Below, one piece after another: positions 1-6,176 of a DNA stretch of 6,252 nucleotides. Source of the stretch: a bacterium (GTDB lineage Bacteria; Planctomycetota; UBA11346); NCBI GenBank assembly GCA_020049615.1, contig JAIFKN010000313.1, positions 1 through 6,252 on the forward strand, read 5' to 3'. Below the pieces are notes generated by a model. It made no database searches. It worked only from the letters and a program-made list of their open reading frames with translations, and was not told the DNA's origin. Positions within the stretch are counted from its first letter, which is position 1. Every line of letters begins with the position of its first letter. The translations under genes were made by a program, and so were the position numbers.

Positions 1-2154
1 GAGGTCGATGCGCACGTCGCGAGCGTCCTCCATGCCGGTGTTGACCACGGCGAACCAGGTGCCGTGTCCGCTGGTCGGATAGCAGCGCACCACCACCTCG
101 GGCCTGCTGGCGGCCCCGTCGAGGCGGGTGCTCGGCACCGCCGGCAGGGCGAGGAAGGCGCGGTTGAAGGCGCGGGCGTAGGCCGGGAAGCCGCGCTGGA
201 AGCTGTTGGCCGCGAGGTAGCCGATGAAACGCGGATCGCCGAAGGCGAGGGCGCGGGCCTCGGCCAGCATGCTATAGGGGCCGGCCTCCTCGAAATCGGT
301 GACGAAGTAGCCGAGCGCGTGCTCCTTGGCGTCCTTGCTCGCGGTCTTGCCGAAGCAGTGCTCGTTGAGCGGGTAGTGGCGGATCATCGCCAGACCGTCC
401 GGGGTGCGGAACGCCTCCATCGTCGACGGCTCGCTGACCGTGTACTGCCGGCTGAACGCCATGGTCAGGGCGATGCCGGGCGTGGTGGCATAGCGCTGCG
501 GATCGAGCTGCGGCACGGCGTGCTGCCACTCCCAGCCGCCCCAGGTGCCATGCATGCCGGTCTGCGCCCGCAGCACCAGGCCCTCGGCGGCGATCCGCTC
601 CCAGGGGATGGTCTTCTCGCCGGGGAAGCGAGCCGGATCGTCGGTGACGATGCCGCGCTCGTCGAGCAGGCGTCCGGGCTCGGACGGATCGCCGGTGTAG
701 AGCAGCATGGCCTGCGCGCCGGCCACCTCGGGCTTGCGCAGGTAGTCGCGGATCGCGCTGAAGAAGGCGTGCCGGCGGCCATGCCACCAGTCGAGATAGG
801 CCTGGTAGAGGACCTTGTCGGACTTCAGCTGCTTGCGTGTCGGGGCCTGGTCGCGGCCGCTCTCGCTGGCGAACAGGCCGAGGCAGCGGTCGGAGAAGCT
901 GACCGGCATGCCGGCGCTGCGCGGGCGCAGCCAGGCGCCGACGAAGTTCGCGCGCGTCGCCTCGTCGGCGACGGTGATCTCGAGCATGCGGCGCAGATCC
1001 TCGACCGTGTCGGGATCGGTGACGTCGGCGTTGGCCTTCTCGCTCCACCAGATGTGGGTGTAGTGGTCGGCACCGTCCTTGCCCTTGCCCGCCTGGCCCA
1101 GGGTCTTGCAGCGCCGCTGCGTGCCCAGCGACGTCTTCTGCCCGATGCTGCCGCAATACTCGTACATCGGCAGGACGTTGAGCCGCATCCCGCCAGCCAG
1201 GCCGACCAGGCTGTGCCACATGTGCGGCTTGTCCGACTGGTTGACCCAGTCATTGCTGCCGAACTTCGACGAGTCCCAGCCCTGGTTGTGGCCGAACTCC
1301 AGCAGGTCCTTGCAGAAGGTGTCCATGCCGAGGAACCGCATCAGCCGCATCTTGGCGGCGTACCACTCCAGCTGGCGCTCGGCGTCGAAACCCGGCGTGG
1401 CGGCATTGCGGGTGTCGAGGATGCCGTCCGACATCTCCTCGCGCCAGAACAGGTGGCGGCGCGGCAGGGCTGCCGGCAGTTCCGGCACGGCCTGCTCGAG
1501 CACCTGTCCGTCCGCCAAGCGGAGCAGGCGGATCCGGCCGACCGCCGCTCCGTGCGACGCAGGGTCGTTCTCCTGGCGGTAGCTGGCGATGACCACGGTG
1601 AAGCCGTCGGCCGGCGTCTGCGTCCGCTCGCCGGTCCGCTTCAGCTCGGGATAGCGCTGGTGCAGCTCCAGCACCGTGGTCCAGGTTCGCCAGGCCTTGG
1701 CCAGGGGAAAGCCCAGCGACTCGGGATTGCCGTACACGTACGGCATCTTGAGCGCATCGCCGAGCGCGCTGCCGGTGCGGAAGCTGCGGCAGGTCTCGTT
1801 GCCGGTGGTCCAGATGGTGAGACTGCGCGGGACGTCCTCGGGATAGTCGATCTGGAGGACGTAGCGCACCCCCGTCTGCAGCTCCTTGCCCTCGCCGAGG
1901 CGGACGGCGATGTAGCGATCCGGGGCCGTGGCCGTGGCGGGGAGGCTGACCGCCTGCCGGCCGAGGATCTCGCCGCGCGCCAGGACGCCGGCCTCGGGCC
2001 AGACCTGGAAACGGTGCCCGGGATCGGCGGCAGCCGGATCGCACTCGTCGATCACCTGCAGCGAACCCGGATCGAACGGCAGGGCGGGATGGATGACCTC
2101 GGCCGCCGGGATGCAGGCGGCGAGGAGGATGGCGGTGAGGAGCCGGAGGTGCAT
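1..2154 (-). CDS. Large exported glycoside-hydrolase-like protein, 3' end beyond window (718 residues visible)
   Basis: An uninterrupted minus-strand frame runs from an ATG at 2152-2154 past the left edge, so the C-terminus is missing. The start was chosen because it opens a signal sequence, MHLRLLTAILLAAC, ending in a lipobox-like LAAC (Cys14); alternatively signal peptidase I could cut after the following IPAA. The ribosome site is weak (AGG four bases before ATG). Residues about 60-235 look like beta-sandwich sequence (YIAVRLGEG, RYVLQIDYP, SLTIWTTGNET). From about 250 the pattern resembles a TIM barrel: LEWYAAKMRLMRFLGMD (262-278), GWDSSKFGSNDW (293-303), RLNVLPMYEYCGS (324-336), HIWWSEKANADV (367-378... 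approximate), and PVSFSDRCLGLFASESG (417-433). A C-terminal beta-rich part begins near 685 (TWFAVVNTG, 699-707). This is the layout of several polysaccharide-active hydrolases, but I cannot assign a GH family or name the catalytic acids. Divergent from an exported mutarotase-like gene, so a role in extracytoplasmic sugar release is inferred. Confidence 0.72.
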   Translation of the reverse strand, partial: MHLRLLTAILLAACIPAAEVIHPALPFDPGSLQVIDECDPAAADPGHRFQVWPEAGVLARGEILGRQAVSLPATATAPDRYIAVRLGEGKELQTGVRYVLQIDYPEDVPRSLTIWTTGNETCRSFRTGSALGDALKMPYVYGNPESLGFPLAKAWRTWTTVLELHQRYPELKRTGERTQTPADGFTVVIASYRQENDPASHGAAVGRIRLLRLADGQVLEQAVPELPAALPRRHLFWREEMSDGILDTRNAATPGFDAERQLEWYAAKMRLMRFLGMDTFCKDLLEFGHNQGWDSSKFGSNDWVNQSDKPHMWHSLVGLAGGMRLNVLPMYEYCGSIGQKTSLGTQRRCKTLGQAGKGKDGADHYTHIWWSEKANADVTDPDTVEDLRRMLEITVADEATRANFVGAWLRPRSAGMPVSFSDRCLGLFASESGRDQAPTRKQLKSDKVLYQAYLDWWHGRRHAFFSAIRDYLRKPEVAGAQAMLLYTGDPSEPGRLLDERGIVTDDPARFPGEKTIPWERIAAEGLVLRAQTGMHGTWGGWEWQHAVPQLDPQRYATTPGIALTMAFSRQYTVSEPSTMEAFRTPDGLAMIRHYPLNEHCFGKTASKDAKEHALGYFVTDFEEAGPYSMLAEARALAFGDPRFIGYLAANSFQRGFPAYARAFNRAFLALPAVPSTRLDGAASRPEVVVRCYPTSGHGTWFAVVNTGMEDARDVRIDL

Positions 2155-2283
2155 GATACCTGGGGAATGACAACGCGCGACGCGTGTGACCGCTTCCGGA
2201 CGACTTTCCATGCCGGCTACTGTCTAGATTTCCCGATCGGCGCCAGCGCCGCCGCCGGCCACACCCAACCTGGATCGCGCCGC
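2155..2283. promoter_or_regulatory. Shared upstream region of two divergent exported-protein genes
   Basis: These 129 bp separate the start codons of the large exported protein (minus) and the mutarotase-like gene (plus), so both promoters should lie here or very nearby. The only AT-richer patch is around 2221-2230 (TGTCTAGATT). TAGATT at 2225-2230 matches four of six bases of a sigma-70 -10 box for the plus gene, but no convincing -35 box sits at the right distance. A TTGTCA on the minus strand (2173-2168) resembles a -35 box but is too close to the start codon to serve that gene. A small inverted repeat, GGCGC/GCGCC, lies at 2239-2250. Exact promoters remain unassigned. Confidence 0.4.
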
Positions 2284-3228
2284 ATGCGCTTGCTCCACCC
2301 GCTGGCCATGCTGCTCGCCCTCTGGCTGTCGGGCCCGTGCGAGGAGGTCGCACTGGCCGGCGGCGGCAGCGAAGCGGTCGCCCGCCTGCAGGCGCACGGC
2401 ATCACCGTGGCGATGCTGCCCGGCCTGGGCGGCAAGATCATCTCGCTGCAGGGGCCGGATGGCCACGAATGGCTCAGCCGCAGCGGCAGGCCCTACCGTG
2501 CCCGCGACGGCCTCGCCGGCTTCGGCGACGGCGAGTTCGATGGCGCCGATGAGATCTTCCCGACCATGGACGCCTGCGACGGGCTGCCGGCGCATGGCGA
2601 GGCCTGGCGCCTGGCGTGGACGCGCGGCGATGGTCCCGGGCTGAGCTACGTCCTGGATGGTCGCCTGCGTCCGTACCGCCTGCGGCGCAGCATCACCATA
2701 GCTCCCGGCGCGGTCGAACTGTCCTACGCGCTGCAGAACCTCGGCGACACCGGATTGCGCTACGTCTACCTGTTCCACCCGCTCTTCTCCATCATCGAGC
2801 CGCTGCGCATGGAACTGCCCGAGGCCCAGACGGTGCTGGTGACCAACTCGCAGCACGATTTCCTCGCCCGGACCGCTGCGCCGGTTCCCTGGACCACACT
2901 CGTCGAAGGCCCCTTCGCCACCGCGACCGCAAGCCTGGCCGCGAAGCGATTCTGGAGTCTGGCCATCGCACCCGCTCCGGCCTTCGTGCGGCTCCGCCGG
3001 CCGGGAGGTGCCGCCCTGACCATGACCTGGGACGCCGCCGCGCTGCCGCACTTGGCACTGTGGTGCAGCGAGGCCTCCCCCTTCGTCGGCGATCTGGCGC
3101 ACCTCGCGCCGGAACCGTCGAGCGGGCCGACCAGGAAGCTGTCGGCCGCGGTCGCCGACGGCTCGGCAGCGAGCCTGCCGGCGCACGGCGAGCGGCGCTG
3201 GAGCATCCGGCTGTCGCTGACGCCCTGA
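2284..3228 (+). CDS. Exported aldose 1-epimerase (galactose mutarotase)-like protein
   Basis: The 314-residue product looks like a galactose-mutarotase-fold protein, a family that interconverts alpha and beta anomers of aldoses. Visible family patterns, in order, are LGGKIISLQGPDGHEWL (48-64), DEIFPTM...LPAHGEAW (89-108, with His104-Gly105 at the usual HGE position), LRRSITIAPGAVELSYALQNLGD (133-155), YVYLFHPLFSI (160-170, His165), and an APEPSSGP segment (Glu277) where the family carries its catalytic Glu. His165 and Glu277 are therefore the candidate acid/base pair. The start at 2284 opens a hydrophobic signal sequence (residues 1-17, LLHPLAMLLALWLSG). Cys19 nearly makes a lipobox, but the intervening Pro18 (SGPC) spoils it. 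The ribosome site is weak (GGA ten bases upstream). The frame is open far upstream, but that part lies antisense to the neighbouring gene. Export would put the activity in the periplasm or outside. The sugar is unknown; it could instead be a non-catalytic sugar-binding relative. Confidence 0.82.
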   Translation: MRLLHPLAMLLALWLSGPCEEVALAGGGSEAVARLQAHGITVAMLPGLGGKIISLQGPDGHEWLSRSGRPYRARDGLAGFGDGEFDGADEIFPTMDACDGLPAHGEAWRLAWTRGDGPGLSYVLDGRLRPYRLRRSITIAPGAVELSYALQNLGDTGLRYVYLFHPLFSIIEPLRMELPEAQTVLVTNSQHDFLARTAAPVPWTTLVEGPFATATASLAAKRFWSLAIAPAPAFVRLRRPGGAALTMTWDAAALPHLALWCSEASPFVGDLAHLAPEPSSGPTRKLSAAVADGSAASLPAHGERRWSIRLSLTP

Positions 3229-3242
3229 GCCGCCGCCTCAGG
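3224..3242. terminator. Bidirectional hairpin over two convergent stop codons
   Basis: A perfect 6-bp inverted repeat, CCTGAG (3224-3229) and CTCAGG (3237-3242), encloses a 7-base loop. The TGA of the mutarotase-like gene lies in one arm and the TGA of trmD (read on the other strand) in the other arm. It could act as a short bidirectional terminator, but there is no T-run on either side, so it does not meet the usual intrinsic-terminator pattern. Confidence 0.35.
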
Positions 3243-3912
3243 CTGGGCGGCCGCGTTCCGCGGTGCGCCGGGCGCCTTCGGCCTGGCGCCAGCGCTCGAT
3301 GGCCTTGTGGTCGCCGGACAGCAGGGCGTCCGGCACGCGCAGATCGCGGAACTCCTCTGGCCGGGTGTAGCTGGGATGGTCGATCCCGCCACCGCCGCCG
3401 CTGAAGCTGTCCTGCACCGCGCTCTGCGCATCGCCCAGCGCGCCGGGCTGCAACCGGGTGACCGCATCGGCCACGATCAGCGCCGCCAGTTCGCCGCCGG
3501 AGATGACCAGATCGCCGACCGAGATGAGCTCGGGATGGTACAGTTCGACGATGCGTTCGTCGATGCCCTCATAGTGGCCGCAGACGATGATCAGATGGTC
3601 GTCGCGGGCGAGCTGCTCGACCCAGCCCTGGTGCAGGCGGGTGCCGCGAGGGTCGGTCATCAGCAGGCGTGGCGCGCTGGAACGGGTCTGGCACCAGTCG
3701 ATCGCCTCGGCGATGGGCGGGGCGGCCATGACCATGCCGGGGCCGCCACCGAACGGCCGGTCATCGACCTTGCGGTGCCGGCCGCCGGCCCAGCGCCGCG
3801 GATCGACCAGCTCGATCTCGACCAGCCCGCGCCGGCGGGCGCGGCCGACGATCGAGGCGTCGAGGTAACCTTGGCAGGCCTCGGGGAAGAGCGTGATGAC
3901 GTCGATGCGCAC
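3238..3912 (-). CDS. trmD: tRNA (guanine-37-N1)-methyltransferase TrmD
   Basis: TrmD transfers a methyl group from S-adenosylmethionine to N1 of G37 next to the anticodon of tRNAs with G36, which prevents +1 frameshifting. The 224-residue product carries the SPOUT-family signature: MRIDVITLFPE (1-11), RPFGGGPGMVM (52-62), GHYEGIDERI (112-121), ISVGDLVISGGELA (130-143) forming the knotted SAM site, Arg153, and QDSFSGGGGGIDHPSYTRP (167-185). The DSF aspartate is Asp168, matching the general-base position Asp169 of E. coli. Length is slightly below that of E. coli TrmD, ending soon after IERWRQ. The start is GTG (3910-3912). There is no in-frame ATG before the upstream stop, and the family N-terminus begins exactly here. 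No clear Shine-Dalgarno sequence precedes it. It follows the oxidoreductase gene by 75 bp on the same strand and may depend on read-through from it. The usual partners rpsP, rimM and rplS are not adjacent. Confidence 0.97.
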   Translation of the reverse strand: MRIDVITLFPEACQGYLDASIVGRARRRGLVEIELVDPRRWAGGRHRKVDDRPFGGGPGMVMAAPPIAEAIDWCQTRSSAPRLLMTDPRGTRLHQGWVEQLARDDHLIIVCGHYEGIDERIVELYHPELISVGDLVISGGELAALIVADAVTRLQPGALGDAQSAVQDSFSGGGGGIDHPSYTRPEEFRDLRVPDALLSGDHKAIERWRQAEGARRTAERGRPA

Positions 3913-3987
3913 GATGGCCAGCGTCGCAGTGTCGGCGGGACGGCAAGCGGCCTCCGCTCTCCGCCGGCGTGACTCGCCTGGCTGACC

Positions 3988-5067
3988 CTAGGCCACCCGC
4001 ACCGCCACCGCCTGCGCCTGCAGGCACAGCTCGGCGGCCTTGAACGCATGGGCCTGGGTCATCGCCGTCTCGCTGCGCTCAAGGCAGTCGCGGATCAGGC
4101 GGCCGAAGTAGGGGAAGCCGATCCTGCCGGCGCAGGCCATCCGGTGCTCGCCCTGATGATCAACCAGGATGAGCTGGTCGCCGCCGTTGTCGGTGGTGAC
4201 GTCGATGTACTTGCGCAGCTCGATGTAGCCCTCGGTGCCGAGGATGACCGCCCGTCCGTCGCCCCAGCTGCGCAGGCCGTCCGGGTTGAGCCAATCCACC
4301 CGGTGGTAGCCGGTGGCGCCGTTGCCGCCGATCACCGCGATGTCGCCGAAGTCCTCGAACTCGGGGAACTCGGGATTGCGGTAGTTGGCGACCTTCGCCG
4401 CCTGCACCGTCGCCTCGCTGTTGCCGGTATAGAACAGGAACTGCTCGAGCTGGTGGCTGCCGATGTCGCAGAGGATGCCGCCGTACTGCGCCTTCCTGTA
4501 GAACCAAGCCGGCCGGCTGCCCTTGGCGCCATGGCGGTGCGGTCCGGTGCCCATCACCTGCACCACCCGGCCGATGCGCCCCTGCTGGATCAGGTCGCCG
4601 GCCGCGATGGCGCTCTCGACGTGTAGACGCTCGGAGTAGTAGACCATGTACTTGCGCCCGGTCTCGGCGACCGCGCGCTTCGCCTCCGCCAGCTGCTGCA
4701 AGGTGGTGAACGGCGTCTTGTCGGTGAAGTAATCCTTGCCGTGGCGCAGCACGGTGCAGCCGAGCGGACCACGGTCGCACGGCACCGCCGCCGCCGCGAC
4801 CAGGCGGATGGCGGGGTCCTCGAGGATCTCGCGCGGATCGCCGACCGGCCTGGCCTGCGGGTAGGTCTTGCAGAACCTGGCCAGGCGCTCCGGCTCGGTG
4901 TCGTAGACCTTGCTCAGGGTGCCGCCCGCCTCGATCAGGCCGTTGCACTGGCCGTTGATGTGGCCGTGGTCGAGATGCATGGCGGCGAACTGGAATTCAC
5001 CGGGTGCGACCACCGGGGCGGACTTGCCCCGGGGTGCGTAGTTCATGCCGTCGGAGGCGTTGGCCAT
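3988..5067 (-). CDS. Gfo/Idh/MocA-family NAD(P)-dependent oxidoreductase
   Basis: The 359-residue product has the two-part family layout: an N-terminal Rossmann domain (about 25-145) and a C-terminal alpha/beta substrate domain. Seen are an acid ending the second strand (VYD, Asp56, which often favours NAD over NADP), DKTPF (116-120) at the place of the family EKP motif, YYSERLHVESA (143-153), GGILCDIGSHQLEQF (196-210) with Asp201 and His205 at the usual catalytic DxGxH position, WGDGRAVILGTEGYIELRKY (268-287), and an AMTQAHAFKAAELCL helix near the end. The first glycine-rich loop is atypical: HLDHGHINGQ (31-40). No signal peptide or twin-arginine motif is present, so it is probably cytoplasmic. 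The start is supported by AAGGA seven bases upstream; Met8 is the alternative. A polar stretch of about 24 residues precedes the first strand. The substrate is unknown, probably a sugar or cyclitol by family precedent. Confidence 0.92.
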   Translation of the reverse strand: MANASDGMNYAPRGKSAPVVAPGEFQFAAMHLDHGHINGQCNGLIEAGGTLSKVYDTEPERLARFCKTYPQARPVGDPREILEDPAIRLVAAAAVPCDRGPLGCTVLRHGKDYFTDKTPFTTLQQLAEAKRAVAETGRKYMVYYSERLHVESAIAAGDLIQQGRIGRVVQVMGTGPHRHGAKGSRPAWFYRKAQYGGILCDIGSHQLEQFLFYTGNSEATVQAAKVANYRNPEFPEFEDFGDIAVIGGNGATGYHRVDWLNPDGLRSWGDGRAVILGTEGYIELRKYIDVTTDNGGDQLILVDHQGEHRMACAGRIGFPYFGRLIRDCLERSETAMTQAHAFKAAELCLQAQAVAVRVA

Positions 5068-5074
5068 GGGTGGG

Positions 5075-5079
5075 TCCTT
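5075..5079 (-). promoter_or_regulatory. Ribosome binding site of the oxidoreductase gene
   Basis: On the minus strand AAGGA lies seven bases before the ATG at 5065-5067. This favours that codon over the in-frame Met8 further in, and allows independent translation after the hairpin that follows yicC. Confidence 0.7.
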
Positions 5080-5108
5080 GGTTATTGGTTGCTGGATGCA
5101 TTGCCCCG

Positions 5109-5130
5109 CCGACGAGCCGGAGCTCGTCGG
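5109..5130 (-). terminator. Stable hairpin with UCCG loop after yicC
   Basis: A perfect 9-bp inverted repeat, CCGACGAGC (5109-5117) and GCTCGTCGG (5122-5130), encloses four bases. In the minus-strand transcript the loop reads UCCG closed by a C-G pair, a member of the UNCG tetraloop class known for high stability. It begins ten bases past the yicC stop codon. No U-run follows, so it is either a non-canonical terminator, a 3'-end stabiliser or processing site, or a copy of a dispersed palindromic repeat. Confidence 0.6.
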
Positions 5131-5140
5131 TCCCAGGGCG

Positions 5141-5983
5141 CTACAATACGTTGGCGCTCTGCTCCTTGAGCTGGTCCACCGCCAGCTTCAGCGCGATGGC
5201 CAGTTCCGACAGGGTCGGGTCGTTGGCCTTGGCGCCAGCGGTGTTGGCCTCGCGGCCGAGCTCCTGGGCGAGGAAGTCGAGTTCGCGACCGACCGGCTCC
5301 TGACGCACGATCAGTCGGTCGAGGGCGTCGAGGTGGGCGGCGAGGCGGGTCAGCTCCTCGCTGATGTCGATGCGCTGCGCCTCCAGCGCGACCTCGCGCG
5401 CGAGGGTCTCCGGCGGCACCGCCTGGCCGACCGCCTGGGTGACGATGGCGAGCAGGCGTTCGCGGGCCGCCGGCAGGCGGGCGGTGGCGACCTGGGCCAT
5501 GCGCGCCTGCTGCTTGCGCATGCGCACGGCGAGTCCGCGCAGGGCCTCGGAGAGGGCGCCGCCCTCGCGCTTCCGCGCCACGTCGAGGCGGGCGAGGGCC
5601 TCATCGAGGGCGGCGAGCACCGGCAGGGTGGCGGCGCCGGCGTCATCGCCGCGCCGGCCGGCGACCGCCAGGGCCTCGGCGAGCGTCGGATCCGGCGCGC
5701 CGATCTCGCGCGCCAGGGAGGCGAGCTCGCGCCAGGCAGCTGCGACGCGTTCGCGGTCGATGCCGGCGACGGCCGACGGCTCCCAGGACACCTGCACATT
5801 GGCCGAGCCGCGTCCCAGGGTGCTGCGCACGCGCTCGCGCACCTGCTCTTCAAGGCCGAGGTCGCGCAGGTCGCCGCGCAACTGCACGCTGACGGTCTTG
5901 TGGTTGACCGACGCCACCGCGACGCGCGCGGTGCCCGCTCCGGCCTGGCAGCGACCCTCGCCGAATCCGGTCATGCTCTTCAT
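5141..5983 (-). CDS. yicC: YicC/YloC-family endoribonuclease
   Basis: The 280-residue product (E. coli YicC has 287) matches this family along its length. The N-terminal domain shows MKSMTGFGEG (1-10), ASVNHKTVSVQLR (24-36) and RSTLGRGSANVQV (53-65). The C-terminal domain (DUF1732 type) shows QRIDISEELTRLAAHLDAL (203-221), GRELDFLAQELGREANTAGAKAND (232-255) and a closing LKEQSANV where relatives have REQVQN. The middle (about 75-200) is Ala/Arg/Glu-rich and looks helical. Family members are cytoplasmic RNA-cleaving enzymes linked to small-RNA turnover and stress or stationary-phase physiology. The frame is open upstream to an ATG at 6089-6091, but the family N-terminus and a good Shine-Dalgarno place the start at 5981-5983. 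It ends in TAG. It precedes the oxidoreductase gene by 73 bp, rather than gmk, which commonly follows it in other bacteria. Confidence 0.95.
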   Translation of the reverse strand: MKSMTGFGEGRCQAGAGTARVAVASVNHKTVSVQLRGDLRDLGLEEQVRERVRSTLGRGSANVQVSWEPSAVAGIDRERVAAAWRELASLAREIGAPDPTLAEALAVAGRRGDDAGAATLPVLAALDEALARLDVARKREGGALSEALRGLAVRMRKQQARMAQVATARLPAARERLLAIVTQAVGQAVPPETLAREVALEAQRIDISEELTRLAAHLDALDRLIVRQEPVGRELDFLAQELGREANTAGAKANDPTLSELAIALKLAVDQLKEQSANVL

Positions 5984-5988
5984 TGACG

Positions 5989-5996
5989 CCTCATCC
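5989..5996 (-). promoter_or_regulatory. Ribosome binding site deciding the yicC start
   Basis: On the minus strand GGATGAGG ends five bases before the ATG at 5981-5983. Together with the conserved MTGFG N-terminus it rules out the start 36 codons further upstream. Confidence 0.8.
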
Positions 5997-6164
5997 GCCC
6001 AGGGGTTGGTCCACGTCCACGACTCGATGACGGTAGTCCCCCCGGCCCTCGCGTCCACTCGCCCCCGACGCGCGGCTCTTCGACCACACATGTCACGTAT
6101 TGATCATGACTCGTCACGCAACGCTCATGCGCAACAGGCGGAAACGCGGTATGGTGTCGCTCAC

Positions 6165-6169
6165 AGGAG
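6165..6169 (+). promoter_or_regulatory. Ribosome binding site of the GH4 gene
   Basis: AGGAG lies seven bases before the GTG at 6177-6179. This spacing supports GTG as the start, rather than the in-frame ATG five codons later, which would cut into the conserved N-terminal strand. Confidence 0.85.
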
Positions 6170-6176
6170 CCTCCCC

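Larger units (their letters stand above)
5984..6176. promoter_or_regulatory. Divergent upstream region of yicC and the GH4 gene
   Basis: This 193-bp gap must hold promoters for both divergent genes. The stretch 6090-6130 is the least GC-rich part. TTGATC at 6100-6105 resembles a plus-strand -35 box, but the hexamer 17 bp further on (GCTCAT, 6123-6128) is a poor -10 box; TATGGT at 6150-6155 matches four of six -10 bases without a matching -35. Short repeats in the same stretch are GTCACG at 6092-6097 and 6113-6118, exactly 21 bp apart, CGCAAC at 6117-6122 and 6130-6135, and the overlapping palindromes TGATCA (6101-6106) and TCATGA (6104-6109). These could be regulator contacts; no known operator was recognised. 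Confidence 0.4.

Noticed and set aside
64..2283. A long plus-strand open frame continuous with the mutarotase-like gene, which would make a protein of over 1000 residues.
   Set aside because: The part before 2284 is antisense to the exported hydrolase-like gene, has Ala/Arg/Gly/Glu/His-rich composition typical of a GC-rich shadow frame, and shows no family motif. The real gene begins at the signal sequence at 2284.
272..2353. Several other minus-strand frames of 100-370 codons in the same stretch (for example 1250-2353 and 272-1219).
   Set aside because: They are Arg/Pro/Ala-rich out-of-frame translations. The frame beginning at 2154 has the signal sequence and balanced, structured protein composition.
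3307..3972. Plus-strand frame of 221 codons opposite trmD.
   Set aside because: It is antisense to an unmistakable TrmD and has no recognisable motif.
3913..3987. Possible terminator between the oxidoreductase gene and trmD.
   Set aside because: Only a GCGG/CCGC stem of four base pairs was found, with no T-run; this is too weak to call in such GC-rich sequence.
4048..5169. Plus-strand frames opposite the oxidoreductase gene (for example 4048-4626 and 4741-5169).
   Set aside because: They are complementary shadows of a well-supported gene; composition and lack of motifs argue against coding.
5984..6091. A 36-codon N-terminal extension of YicC starting at 6091.
   Set aside because: The family N-terminus MTGFG begins at 5983, where a good Shine-Dalgarno sequence is found; the extension is low-complexity and lies in the divergent promoter region.
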